Positions 46,337 to 56,999 of a stretch of 64,000 bases of DNA are shown piece after piece. The notes below the pieces were generated by a model. The model was not told the origin of the DNA. It did no database searches and saw only the letters and a list, made by a program, of their open reading frames with translations. The stretch lies in assembly GCA_015501605.1 (NCBI GenBank), contig JADNRZ010000004.1:2418001-2482000 (forward strand). The letters run 5' to 3'. The first letter of the stretch is position 1, and the number at the start of each line of letters is the position of its first letter. The DNA comes from Panaeolus papilionaceus (Eukaryota > Basidiomycota > Agaricomycetes > Agaricales). A program made the position numbers and the translations under genes.

Positions 46337-47744
46337 GGGTTTTTAGATGGGTTGGTATAAAATAAAGGGAAAGGAGTAGGGATGAACAGAGAGGAGGGGG
46401 TGTTAGGAGGAGGAGGTTACATTGCAGACCTCGTTCAAAGATATGGTTTCAATTCCATGTAGAAATGTATCCTCATCTCGGACTCCATTTGATCTGGAAC
46501 AAGCAAGGAAAGAGATGGATGGAGAGGATGAACGATCCTGGACGCAGGACAGGATCGACTTTTTTTATGTCTCGTGATCGTGCCAGCACTTTGCGCGTCT
46601 CGTCTCTCTACTTTTACTATCACCTCTCCGCATGCCCGAGCATCGTTTCGGTGATCTACTCTTCCATTTATTTTATTTATATTTTTATCCTACCCACCAT
46701 CTCCCTTGTCTATAAGTGCTAGAAGCTGTTATACGTGGACTTCCGATCTATCAACTCCCCATATCTCCGATGCGACAAGACTCATTGTAGGATAAGAGAA
46801 TGGCAGCGACAACTGAGCAGATGCATTTGATAAGCCCTGACATTATAAATGCGCTCTCCTACCTCGTTTGGGATATTCACTCGTGGAAGAACTCAGAAAC
46901 GGTGGCGGCAATGTATCTACTTGGCGTTCTGGCCCCTTGGTTATCTCTTGGGCCGTAATCTGATTTATCCCTTTAACCAGGGAGGTCATTGTCCTCACGT
47001 TTCTCTATCACCGACGCCATTTCCCCAGCATATTTCATATGCATATATCCCAGCCTCCCACTGTCAACAATCACATAAAACACAGAAGAGCAATTTCGGC
47101 ATGCATCAACTTACCATCCAAAGGCGCTCCCGTTCCCTTTCTCCTTCCTGAAAGTCCTATTTTTGCGTGCCGTATCCTCCGTCTTTTAACCTTATCCGGA
47201 GGCTGTCGGTTCATTTCATGGAATGAATTATCCTCTGGTGAGTTCGCATATGGTACTCCTATCCCTTCGCTGCGCGTTACGGCCCCTCTTCATGCAACTC
47301 CCATTGTATCCATCGTCACGATCGTCGCCAGTACTTCCTTTCATACGGAATCCCCTCTCCTGTCGCCTCTTCAATCATCCATTCCAATTCCGATGCCACT
47401 TGTGCTCATCTACTAGTCTCTCCACTGCGTTCGCATACTCTCCTAGCTTCGAGATCGGCACTCACCGTGTTTTGATTTGACCCCCTGCTCTTCCTGGCTC
47501 TCTCTGTTTCGAATCCTAATGTTTCATCCAAGAATCTTTGGCGGCAGCGTCGGGCTATGTCCGCGACAACTACCAATATTTATATCGATGACCTGTGTTG
47601 CTTAATAATGATTATCCCTTTTCTGCGCGGTAATTTTCCTGCCCTAACATGTTACATGATATTTACAAGGTTATCCTTGATCTGACAAGGCTGTATTATA
47701 ATTTATTTATTTACAATTCTCGCCATTTTCTACCACGGCCAGTT
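46337..47744. other. Intergenic upstream of PDH E1-alpha
   Basis: About 1.4 kb holding the presumed PDH E1-alpha promoter. The short plus-strand ORFs (46849-47480) show no motifs. Nothing else recognised. Confidence 0.45.
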
Positions 47745-47925
47745 TTGACGGGTGGTAGGCTAGGGAGCCGACTGGACTTGGTCTTGGGGGTGCATCCGTC
47801 CACGTCCATCGGCTCTCGCCCCGGCGAAGGGATTGACTCTTTGGTCACCCCTTCTGTCTCTCCCACATTCATACCTACCTCCCTCAACTGGCAAAGCGGA
47901 GTGAAGAACCAAAATCAATTTCACA
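47745..47925 (+). repeat. Diverged direct repeat, copy 1 (copy 2 about 54605-54785)
   Basis: The shared core CATCCGTCCAC..CC.TCGGCTCTC is preceded by GGGGG. After about 100 bp a shared AGAACCAA.ATCAA follows, in the same order and spacing. Between the copies the similarity is moderate. They bracket the DIRS-like retroelement and may be remnants of its terminal repeats. Confidence 0.5.
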
Positions 47926-48004
47926 GACAGCTAGACGTATCTATGCATCACAGAATCCTTATCCATTTCTCCCAACTCCGCTCACACCGAGGACATCACA
48001 TCGT

Positions 48005-48620
48005 CTAGTGCTTGTAAATCTCCTCCCTCTCCCTATCCCTCAGAAACGGAGGCTCAGTATCCTTGAAGTAGACATCGGTCCAGAGATCGGGAGTGGTGGG
48101 CTTGGGGGACTCCTTCGCCTCAGCGATGGCGGTGTCCACTTCAGCCTTGGCTTCCTTGTCAAGTTTCTATAAGAGAAAAGAAGAGAGGGGTTAAGTGTAT
48201 GCATGTTGTCAAAATCATGAAGCAACATGGACACAAGCTGGATATATGCGCGTTCGTAGGCCATAATCAAATACGAGAGGGATAAAATATTATGAATACA
48301 TACTTTGAATACCCCACTCCTCAATATTCTTCTGCAGTCCACGGATAGTATCCTGAGTACTCCTCATGCGCTTAACCTCCTCATGGGTACGGTAGGTGGT
48401 TCCAGGGTAGGACATGCTGTAAGGTTTGGTTAAAAAAGGAAAGGAAGCAATGAAGGGACGATCGGCGTAGAGAGAAGAAGGGGAGGAGCAGGAGAGCATG
48501 AGAGAAGCAACCGCCAAGAAGACGACATTGAGAGTGGGAGACAACCAAATAGAGGTTGGGCCCGACAATGCTAGACAACAGGATACAGACGAGCGTCACA
48601 GTGTGTAGAATCGAAAAGAT
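48005..48620 (-). pseudogene. PDH E1-alpha 3' fragment, third location
   Basis: The minus strand reads the last exon (start [20 protein letters not shown], ending REREEIYKH) and part of the [16 protein letters not shown] / MSDPG-like exon. The intron between them is diverged and the ATEQELK end is replaced. Intron-derived sequence (AAGAAGACGAC near 48515) continues to about 48620. Everything 5' is absent. It is more diverged than the segment-B fragments, so it is an older duplicate. Confidence 0.8.
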
Positions 48621-49129
48621 CGATGAAGTACAAATGTGGGAAGTGGGGGTGTTCAATAGCCAATGATGAGCAGCGCGCTCACCTGCACCCGTAATCGCTC
48701 CAACTTCGGATTTTACCAACATGCACGCTCACTCGTTCCACGTACTGTCGCTTACACATCACGGCCTTTTTCACCATCCAAGGCGCATTAACCATGACCA
48801 GTGCCACTCGTTACCATTTCTATCAGCCGCCACAACACCAGACAGATAGCCCGACCACTGTACCCTCGCAACAGCGCATCCCGCAATACAAACAGACTTT
48901 AAATCCGATTTAATTCATCATTTTATTCTCCTTTTGTCGTTTAACTGCTCTCTCCTTCACTTCACCCCTCTCATTGCAACTTTAAGTTATTCCCTTGTTT
49001 TGAACCCTTTCTTGTGCGCATTGGCGCATTCTTGTTTCGTTTCGAACCCCCCGTAACCACATTGACATTATTGAACATGGAATTCGGGCTTGAAAAATAC
49101 AGGAAATATGACCGCCACTCGTCGTGGGA
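48621..49129. other. Intergenic
   Basis: About 500 bp, CT-rich towards the right; possibly the left flank or 5' repeat of the DIRS-like element. No boundary could be set. Confidence 0.35.
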
Positions 49130-49151
49130 GGATCTGTGCGCGCACAGATCC
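49130..49151. repeat. 22-bp perfect palindrome
   Basis: GGATCTGTGCG (49130-49140) is followed directly by its reverse complement CGCACAGATCC. It lies about 200 bp upstream of the first ORF of the DIRS-like element. Confidence 0.85.
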
Positions 49152-49353
49152 GCCTTCTTGGTCACGTGAAGAGGTCATCCTACGTCGCGCTTCTTGCTTC
49201 CTCTCCTTCTTGTACTCTATTTCTTTCTATTTCCTAGCACTCTCCACGCCGCCTGCTGTATCTCGGCTCGTGGCTCGTTTTTCTTTACTATTGCTGTTTC
49301 TCATCACTGTCAACTCTTCTCAACATGGTCAATTAACCCAGCCTGTTCAGCTC

Positions 49354-51652
49354 ATGCGGAAAGCCGCTCTCGTCGACGCCTGCAGAGAACTTGAGCTCCC
49401 TGTGCTATCCAAAGACACTGTCGACGTCCTCAAGAAGAAACTCCTTCGCTTTGGTAGAGCTCATCCTGAGTTATCTGATGACCCCGACTACGCCGGTCTC
49501 TTCCACACTACCCAAAAGAAGTCAAAGCAGGCGCCACGTGGCACAGCAGGTCGACGCAGCCAACGCCTTATGAACAACAGCAGAGCTACTACCCCCGACC
49601 TCAGCTCAGACGTGGAATATCCAGAATTCCACGGCATTGAACTCGACAACCCCAATTCCGACAGACCAGACGACAACCAATACCCCGTCAACCCACGACC
49701 CTTGGTCCTCCAGACGCACAACAGTTCTACTCGCCTCTCTTCCCCTGAAGGTCATTTTGAGGAGATTGTAACTCCTCGCCAGCTTTCCTTTGGTGGCCAC
49801 GCACTTACTCCCGACCAACTATTCGGGGACAAAACGTTTCGCCCCCAACATACGCCAGGTGAAGAACCCGCTAACCTGGATGGTGAGTGATCTTCCCCAC
49901 ATATGATGCTCTAATCCTCGTACTTCTTCACCTTCATTCACAATTCCTATTCTCCTTCTATTGTAACATATTGCATTCCAATATTATCTGACCTCATACT
50001 TCCGTTGCACGTCGGCTATCTGCCCTCTACTCATATGTCGGCTACGGCCCTCTACTCATTTGTCGGCTACGGCCCTCTACTTATATGTCGGCTACGGCCC
50101 TCTACCTATACGTCGGCTACGGCCCTCTACATATATGTCGGCTAATTGCCCTCTACCATACGTCGGCTACAGCCCTCTACATATACGTCGGCTATTTGCC
50201 CTCTACATATACGTCGGCTATTTGCCCTCTACATATACGTCGGCTATTTGCCCTCTACCATACCTGTCGGTTTTGCCCTCTAAATCACTGTGTCGGCGAC
50301 GAGCCCTCTATTACATATGGCTTATGCCCTCTACTACTTGTCGGCTCATGCCCTCTACTGCACTGTCAGTGTCACTGTCGGCCAAGTGCCTTTTATTTAT
50401 CTATCGGCATATATGCCTCTAAAAAGAAATTATAAATCTTACATGATAACCGTGCACCATTACATTGGCGGTTGCCCTTACTCTAATCTAAACTTATTCA
50501 TTGGCAGCAATTGCAATGAGCCTTAAATTCAATCTACTATTCACAACTACAGACATCATGCAGTTATCATCACCTTCATATGCCCCTTACCGCCTTTAAC
50601 CTCACCAAACCAACAAATGCTGATTGTTTACCTTAGTATTCAACTCACGAGAGAATCTCGCCCCTGCACAATCCTCACAGACAATGACTCGCATTCCAGG
50701 TTCTATCATCACACTCGGTGCAATGCACCAGGCCCCCGCACGTTTCAGACAATATTTGAAGAACAAGTGGAGCCATCATATTCCTCTAAACGAGTTAACT
50801 GATGAAGCTTGCGCAAATGAAGCCAAAGGGAAAAACAAAAACCCGTCGGAATTCACACTCACCTTCAGAGCTGACGGTTCACTCGCGGGTCCCCTCAGAC
50901 AAGAATCCCAGGACAAGGACGACAATCTTGAAGAAAACCTAGACTTTATGTCATGGTGCGAGGCATGGCGTCGCCTCATGTTTCTAATTGAAGAGTGCCT
51001 CTTGCCTGCCGAAGCTAAATTATGGCGACGTCACCATGTCAACATTGTCAAGAATCCTCGTCTGTTCGAGTGCTGGCCTATATGGCGCGCCTATGACATT
51101 GCCGTTCGCAAATGGGCTGTCCATAATAAGGAATTCGACCCCAGCTCCTTTCACCCCTCTATTTACGAAGATTGCGAACGTCGCTTGCGAGAAAAAGCAA
51201 ATGAGGAGAAGCTGAACAATGCTATTGCCACCTTTGCACGCCAAGCCTCACGTCAGCTCAGCTCCCGTTCCGGAAATCGCTTCAAACCGTACAATCGCGA
51301 CTCACGACCATCCCATGGCACCTCGAACGAAGGCAGTTCCTCCAATAATTCAAATGTTCATTCCTTTCGACAACAAGGCTATAGATGCTTGCTTTGTGGA
51401 GCCACTACCCACCCCCCGAAATTCTGCCAAGCAGTCACCCTATTCAATTCATCAAAGCCCCTTTTACTCCCCAAACCGCAAGGATCAGTCAACAATCTTA
51501 CCCGCCGAGACGCACAAGGAAATGTGTACTGTTTCGCATGGAATGGTAGCCGAGGCGAGTGCACCAACCCGAGCTGTTCCAAACGTCATGCCTGCACCCT
51601 CTGTGCTGACACAGCACACAACGCTCAGGCTTGCCCCTGTGTCTCAAATTAA
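49354..51652 (+). CDS. Gag-like protein of the DIRS-like element, SAP-like N-terminus and CCHC zinc knuckles, 2 exons
   Basis: Exon 1 49354-49882 and exon 2 50637-51652 join in phase (529+1016 nt) for 514 residues. The donor is GTGAGT and the acceptor CCTTAG. Near the start, ALVDACRELELPV followed by a KKLLRF helix resembles a SAP DNA-binding motif. The middle is Ser/Pro/Asn-rich. The C-terminal part has two CCHC knuckles (CLLCGATTHPPKFC and CTLCADTAHNAQAC) with a CCCH-like Cys cluster between them, typical of nucleic-acid-binding Gag proteins. The intron (49883-50636) contains the 25-bp minisatellite. An alternative is two separate ORFs, with Gag starting at MTRIPGS (about 50684). The last 434 nt overlap the reverse transcriptase ORF in a +1-shifted frame. 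Confidence 0.7.
50009..50420 (+). repeat. 25-bp minisatellite, about 16 units
   Basis: The unit is close to GTCGGCTACGGCCCTCTACATATAC. About nine good copies run from 50009 to 50245, with C/A and G/T variants such as GGCTATTTGCC. Degenerate copies follow to about 50420. It lies inside the presumed Gag intron. Because 25 is not a multiple of 3, the ORFs seen across it are by-products of repeat phase and lack of stops, not genes. Confidence 0.9.
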
Positions 51653-53294
51653 TTCACATTTATTCCCCATCATCACGCCCTTTAATGCGACAGCATGGGA
51701 GATTGCCTTAAAATCAGCGAATCTCTGGGAGGAATTTGCTGACATCGTAGATGGTATCCAACACGGTTTCGACATGGGTACAACCCTGGCTTCGCTCACA
51801 TACACATATATTCCACCTAATCATTCTTCTGCTACTCTACACCCTGACGCTATAATCTCGAACATTCGCACTGAACTTCTTCATCGGCGCTATTCTGGCC
51901 CTTTTCATCCAGACCGCCTGACTCAACTGATAGGCCCCTTTCGCTCATCACCCTTAGGTGTTGTACCAAAGTCAAATGGGGATTTTCGACTTATTCAGGA
52001 TTTTTCCTACCCTAGAAATGACCCTTTAATCACCTCTGTTAACTCCGAGATAAATCTTGACGACTTTAATTGCACTTGGGGCACCTTTCAGATGGTGTCA
52101 GATATTATTCGTAACTCTCCTCCTGGTACGCTCGCTGCAACAATGGATGTCGATGCAGCGTTTCGCCGCTGTCCTATTCATCCATCACAGCAACCTAATT
52201 TCGTCGTTCACTGGGAAGGTCAATGTTATATTGATCACTGTGCCCCTTTTGGAGCGGCAAGTTCCGGTTTCGTCTTTGGACGAATTGCCGACGCCTTTTT
52301 AGAAATTCTACACTCACGCGGCATCACCCCAGCTCTCAAATGGGTCGATGATTTTTCCTTCTTTGCTTATCCCAACCCAAACTCTTCTCCCCTCAATCCT
52401 ACATACCTCATAAACCTCGAGTCCATCTATGCCATTGCACGTGAACTAGGTTGGCCATGGAAACCTTCCAAAACTTGCCCCTTCAACAACCTCTTCAAGT
52501 ATCTGGGGTTTTTATGGGACATTGCCAACAGGACAGTTGAAATTCCGGACGAAAAGAAGCAGAAATACCAGGAAAAACTCCTCCCATGGACCCAAGGACT
52601 CAAGTTTACACTGCGTGAGTCGCAGAATCTCCTCGGTACCTTAGTCCATTGCTGCCTTGCCATTCCAGAAGGACGATCACGCCTTCCTGCACTATGTCGT
52701 TTCGTAGCATCCTTCAAGGGTGCTACATCTCCCCACATCCGGAAGACCCCTCCTAATCCTGTCCACGAGGATATTCTTTGGTGGCAGGGCACCTTATCAG
52801 CTTCTTTTGCCGGCTCAGTCATCAGTGCACCCCCCGAGCCATCTCCCATCCCGTTCTGGGTTGACGCCTCAACTGATTGGGGCATCGGTGTTATCTTCAA
52901 CAACGAGTGGCAAGCCTGGAAACTCAAAAAGGGCTGGAAACGCAATGGGCGAACTATCGGCTGGGCCGAATTCGTTGCCATTGAGCTCGGAATTTCATTG
53001 GCCATCGCCCACGGTTACTCCAATGTACACTTCGTGATTCATTCGGATAACCAAGGAGTAATAGGCGCCTTGAAGAAAGGCTCTTCTCGGAGTTTAGCTC
53101 AAAACAAAGTACTCCAACGTATAAACTACCTCCTCTCACTTCACTGCATTTTCATCACCTGTAAATACGTGGCATCTGCGTCTAATCTCGCAGACCCTCC
53201 TTCACGCGGCCTCGGAGTAGCCAACCTGTCAAGATCTTCAGTAAAGTTAAATATCGCACCAGACATCATTCCATTTTTAGTTCCTGACCTTTAA
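51219..53294 (+). CDS. Reverse transcriptase-RNase H (DIRS type)
   Basis: An uninterrupted 691-codon frame. Reverse transcriptase motifs are visible: SSPLGVVPKSNGDFRLIQD (around 243-261), ATMDVDAAFRR with the first catalytic Asp (307-317), APFGAASSGFVFGR (342-355) and WVDDFSFF with the catalytic DD (377-378). RNase H follows, with FWVDAST (first Asp) and HSDNQGVIGAL (third acidic site). WVDD rather than the usual YxDD fits the DIRS-type reverse transcriptase group. The first 140 or so codons overlap the Gag ORF, so the true N-terminus probably starts later, through reinitiation or a +1 frameshift. It copies the element's RNA into DNA. Confidence 0.9.
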   Translation: MLLPPLHAKPHVSSAPVPEIASNRTIATHDHPMAPRTKAVPPIIQMFIPFDNKAIDACFVEPLPTPRNSAKQSPYSIHQSPFYSPNRKDQSTILPAETHKEMCTVSHGMVAEASAPTRAVPNVMPAPSVLTQHTTLRLAPVSQINSHLFPIITPFNATAWEIALKSANLWEEFADIVDGIQHGFDMGTTLASLTYTYIPPNHSSATLHPDAIISNIRTELLHRRYSGPFHPDRLTQLIGPFRSSPLGVVPKSNGDFRLIQDFSYPRNDPLITSVNSEINLDDFNCTWGTFQMVSDIIRNSPPGTLAATMDVDAAFRRCPIHPSQQPNFVVHWEGQCYIDHCAPFGAASSGFVFGRIADAFLEILHSRGITPALKWVDDFSFFAYPNPNSSPLNPTYLINLESIYAIARELGWPWKPSKTCPFNNLFKYLGFLWDIANRTVEIPDEKKQKYQEKLLPWTQGLKFTLRESQNLLGTLVHCCLAIPEGRSRLPALCRFVASFKGATSPHIRKTPPNPVHEDILWWQGTLSASFAGSVISAPPEPSPIPFWVDASTDWGIGVIFNNEWQAWKLKKGWKRNGRTIGWAEFVAIELGISLAIAHGYSNVHFVIHSDNQGVIGALKKGSSRSLAQNKVLQRINYLLSLHCIFITCKYVASASNLADPPSRGLGVANLSRSSVKLNIAPDIIPFLVPDL

Positions 53295-53527
53295 TCACAT
53301 TCATCATTCTCTCCCTTCATTGCATCCTAACATTATTCACTCCCTCATTATCTCTAATCATGTCCAACTCTCTTACTTGCCTTCCTCTCATCCCATTATA
53401 GTCGTTACATGCAATAGAATTATTCAATTCCCTCATGAATGGTTGACGGAATCAGTGATTATATAACCTGCAACGACACGTCATCACACCAACTGGTCTG
53501 GCTCCAAACTCTCCATCAACCATCACA

Positions 53528-54571
53528 ATGCCTACCTCCTCAACGTCCTCTACACATCCTTCATCTTACAGACATCGGTTGTCTGATTATGCCAATGTCA
53601 GACTTGCCTTACAGAGGTGCTGGGCACCTTCAACTCGGCGGACATACTCACGTGGCATTCAGCATTTTTTCCAGTTCTGTGCTGATCGCAAGATTCCGGA
53701 ATCCCTATGTTTACCTGCTCACGAATCTGTTCTCCTAGTTTACGCAGCGTCGCACCTCGACAAGGCATCTATTAGTACAGTTCAGCATCGCCTGAATGCT
53801 CTCAAGGCCTACCACACAGTGAACAATCTTCCTTGGAATGGATCGCCCCGCTTGTCTAAAGTATTACGTGGCATCAAGCTTTCCCCCCCAACAGTGTCCC
53901 GCCGTCCGCAACGTGCTCCTGTTACAGCGTCAATGCTAGCTAGGCTAATAGAGAAATTGGATCTCAAGGATCCCCAAGATGCAGCGATCGCGGCATGTGC
54001 ATGCACTACATTCTGGGGCCAGTGTCGCTTGGGTGAACTCATTCCTTCCCGTACCTCAGATCTCTCATCGCCTAATAACTTCCCGGCTCGCCACAATCTC
54101 ACTCGTACTAGGTCAAGTAGACGTCGTCATTCAGCCTTCTTCTTAAAGCTCCCTACAACCAAGACCCAGCGCCTTGGTCAGACGGTCACTTTACTCGCTC
54201 AATCCCACCCTTCAAACCCTCTCCCCCTCCTTCAACATCATCTACATGTTAATTCCCTTCCACCACACGCTCCTCTTTTTGCCTTCTCCTCATCACAACC
54301 AGCCAATGCCGCATTCACCACCCTTTCCAAAGAAATCCTCCTCTCACGATGCAACGCCATTTGGATGCGTCTTGGTTATCCCCGAGTTACAGGGCATTCC
54401 TTCCGTATTGGTGGAACGTCGCACCTCCTCGCCGCAGGCATTCCTCCCGACGTTGTAAAATCAATGGGGCGCTGGGTATCCGATTCATTCCTACGGTACT
54501 GGCGGAATCTAGACCGCATCGCTTCAGCTCAAACTCCCGGTCATTCTCACACGTCTCACCCTCGACTTTGA
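53528..54571 (+). CDS. Tyrosine recombinase (integrase) of the DIRS-like element
   Basis: 347 codons. The N-terminal core-binding (SAM-like) region includes APSTRRTYSRGIQHFFQF (33-50). The catalytic domain shows the expected residues: Arg167 in QCRLGE, Lys in the LKLPTTK beta-hairpin (about 208), HxxR as GHSFR (290-293), GRW (314-316) in place of the second His, and the nucleophile Tyr324 in RYWRN. Such enzymes join element circles to target DNA without target duplication. It starts 233 bp after the reverse transcriptase stop, with no overlap. No truncation is seen. Confidence 0.92.
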   Translation: MPTSSTSSTHPSSYRHRLSDYANVRLALQRCWAPSTRRTYSRGIQHFFQFCADRKIPESLCLPAHESVLLVYAASHLDKASISTVQHRLNALKAYHTVNNLPWNGSPRLSKVLRGIKLSPPTVSRRPQRAPVTASMLARLIEKLDLKDPQDAAIAACACTTFWGQCRLGELIPSRTSDLSSPNNFPARHNLTRTRSSRRRHSAFFLKLPTTKTQRLGQTVTLLAQSHPSNPLPLLQHHLHVNSLPPHAPLFAFSSSQPANAAFTTLSKEILLSRCNAIWMRLGYPRVTGHSFRIGGTSHLLAAGIPPDVVKSMGRWVSDSFLRYWRNLDRIASAQTPGHSHTSHPRL

Positions 54572-55045
54572 CACTTCAACTCACCATTCTAACGACGGAC
54601 ACGGTTTCACCACCGCTGGGGGCGAGCTCGTCCGGTGACGGCTGGGCGGCTTCACCGCTTTGGGGGCTCATCCGTCCACCGCCCTCGGCTCTCACACTGG
54701 GAGGGGTTCATTTCCGATGACCTCTCCCTCTCCCCATACTCGACTACTCCGGCTACGGAGACTCGAGCGTAAGAACCAAGATCAACCTGCGGTTGACTCC
54801 CCCTGGCGCTCGCATGTACATAGAAGCATTTGTCATCCAACCTTGCTTTTTGTTAGTTTTGAAGAGCGTCGAGTCGTTGACTTTGCTTCGACTCTGCGAG
54901 TTTGAATGTAAGCACAACCACTAATCACCGAATGGTGGGATTCAATTTCTAAATGGGCTTGCTAGCACAGCCACATTCAAATCCTCTGCCAAAATTTCTC
55001 CGAACATTTCACTAAAACACACTAACTAAAGGTAGCGGGAATATC
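54572..55045. other. Right flank of the DIRS-like element, diverged repeat copy 2
   Basis: It contains the second copy of the 47745-47925 repeat (54605-54785). The rest shows nothing recognisable. Confidence 0.5.
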
Positions 55046-55566
55046 AAGACCAAATATTTCTTTATGCCGCAAGATAATTCGATGGGAGACAAGATCCAAA
55101 ATTGGGATAATCCGTGCGCACACAGATAGGAAAGCTTGTCCAATATCCCCACATCTGACACGGACCCAGATTACAGCCTTGCTTCCAACATCGGTATCCT
55201 AGCACCACCTAACCAACATATCCCCGAACACTCTTGTCATGGAATATCCCAAAATTCGAAGCGTCCATGTCACCGGTAATATTTCGATCAAGTGCGTGAC
55301 TCATTGTATAGCCAAGGGCAGAGACCCGTCCCTATGTCTGTATGTGAGATTATTCTTATGCAGTGTGCATTTAAAGAACAAGGTCTCATCGTGCAATAAA
55401 ATATCGACAATCAAAGATACAAGATAATCGTGGGACTTGCCTCATGTCGGACATGCACACATGTACAGGTGTCGCTGTCAAATGCACCTTGCCTCTAACC
55501 CTCATCTCATCAGTTGAGCCTCATCTGCACTTTTCAAGTCTGACCTGTCCCCAAATACCCTTTGTC

Positions 55567-56986
55567 ATGAATTATCCCAAACTCAATCGCCTTACAATCC
55601 ATGGCGATATTTCTATCAACCAATTCAAGCCCGTGACTGCCGATGATCGCATAATCCCAGGTTCAACCTGTATCCTGTATGTGTGATTTGTACGAAGAAA
55701 GTAGCCATGTGTATTTAGCAACTGAATATATACAGGATTGTGGGGCCCACAGGATCAGGGAAAAGCTCAGTAAGTCGAGGGTTGTTGGTCTCATTGTAAC
55801 TGAGAATTGTACCATTTGTGCATTTTAAGTTTATAGAAGCACTGGCGGCTAAATCACAGCAGCTTTCGATATCTAAAGACCAGCTGGCAGGATATACACA
55901 GACTGTCAATTGCTATGAGGTTATAAATGTGATGCGTAATGGACGAAATATCTGTCTAGTTGATACCCCTGGATTTTCAGACTCGAAGATCTCAGAGGTG
56001 GAAATTATCGACATGATTCGAAAGTGGATGCAGGACCAGAGGTGCGACAACTCCTCAGATTTAGCACATTGAATTTCATTAACTTGTACTTTCAGTTATG
56101 GATCTTCTCAAAGAATCTTATATATGATGCCCATCTCGGAAACTCGATTACCAGGAAGTCGACGTAGAACCATTGAGATGCTCAAGCAGTTTCTGGAAAA
56201 ACCACACTACAAGGACTCAGTAACATTTGTAACCACCATGTGGGACACACTGCACAATAAGCGCGCTCGAATGCGAGCAGAATCCAACTTTGCTCAACTG
56301 AGAGATCAAGTTTTAAAGGTAGGTATCAACATTTGCCTGTCATCTTCTTGGTGCGGTTGACCATACATTTGTAGGATTTTCCTGGAGAGAAAGAGGTATC
56401 TATAACACGATTTATGAATACCAGAAACTCTGCGCTCGAAATCCTGGATATGGATCCATATTCATATTGCTATTCATTTACCGAACCTACATCTTCAGCA
56501 TTGACCAACCTATACCAAGACCTACACCAGCGCATTGAGGGCGCTCTTCAAACAAAGAAGCTGATCGAGTGCGAACTGACTCAACCCGAAGCGCACACCA
56601 ACGCCGAACTCAGGGACATCCTCGAACAAAACCAAAGGGAGAACAATGAGATCCTCACCAAGTTCATCAGCCAGTTGATCAACTTTGGACCGATTCCATT
56701 CGGATTTCATCAAGCAGCACAATGTCTTCGCAAGTCGATCGCAGCTCGGGTTACCCCTAAGGATCCTCAACGTGCTGAGTTATTCCATCAATGGGAGGAA
56801 GAACCGAAAATGATCGAGGAGCCGATCCGGGAAGTGATTCCAGAGCCTGTCCCAGCACTGGATCCTAACCCATCTACCGAATCGTTGCCTCTATCGTCCA
56901 GGAAGCTCGCCCTCAAAGGTCTTCTTCGTTGCTTACTCACCACTGCAAAGCATCGCGGCAGTAGATGGTTCAAGCGCCGACCTTAA
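55567..56986 (+). CDS. AIG1/GIMAP-like P-loop GTPase, copy B2, 5 exons
   Basis: Exons 55567-55676, 55736-55769, 55830-56041, 56096-56318 and 56375-56986 have the same lengths and phases as copy B1 and give 396 residues. Motifs G1 (GPTGSGKS), G3 (DTPGF) and TTMWD are intact. Differences from B1 that I can see include Met39Val beside the P-loop, Asp-to-Asn in NVMRNGR, RK-to-TE in SFTEPTSS, Ser-to-Cys, two further acidic/Val changes in the helical region, and Arg-to-Cys in the basic tail. Both copies therefore look potentially functional but are diverging in protein sequence. The tandem leader-exon fragment is also present at 55239. Confidence 0.85.
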
Positions 56987-56999
56987 GACTGGAGGTATG

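Larger units (their letters stand above)
49354..54571 (+). mobile_element. DIRS-like tyrosine-recombinase retroelement (coding span)
   Basis: Three ORFs in order encode Gag with zinc knuckles (49354-51652, with an apparent intron), reverse transcriptase plus RNase H (51219-53294) and a tyrosine recombinase (53528-54571). Replacement of a DDE integrase by a tyrosine recombinase defines the DIRS/Ngaro order. I see no separate methyltransferase domain, which leans towards Ngaro-like. The outer ends are not fixed: a diverged repeat pair at about 47745 and 54605 may belong to the termini, but the left copy is separated by a PDH fragment. ORFs look intact. Confidence 0.8.

Noticed and set aside
50009..50420. 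Possible CRISPR array
   Set aside because: The 25-bp units are back-to-back without spacers, in a eukaryotic retroelement; it is a minisatellite.
50060..50435. ORFs reading through the 25-bp repeat (repetitive Tyr/Ser/Ala/Leu proteins)
   Set aside because: Open only because the unit lacks stops; located in the presumed Gag intron.
52427..53005. Minus-strand ORF of 192 codons
   Set aside because: Antisense to the RNase H part of the DIRS-like reverse transcriptase ORF.
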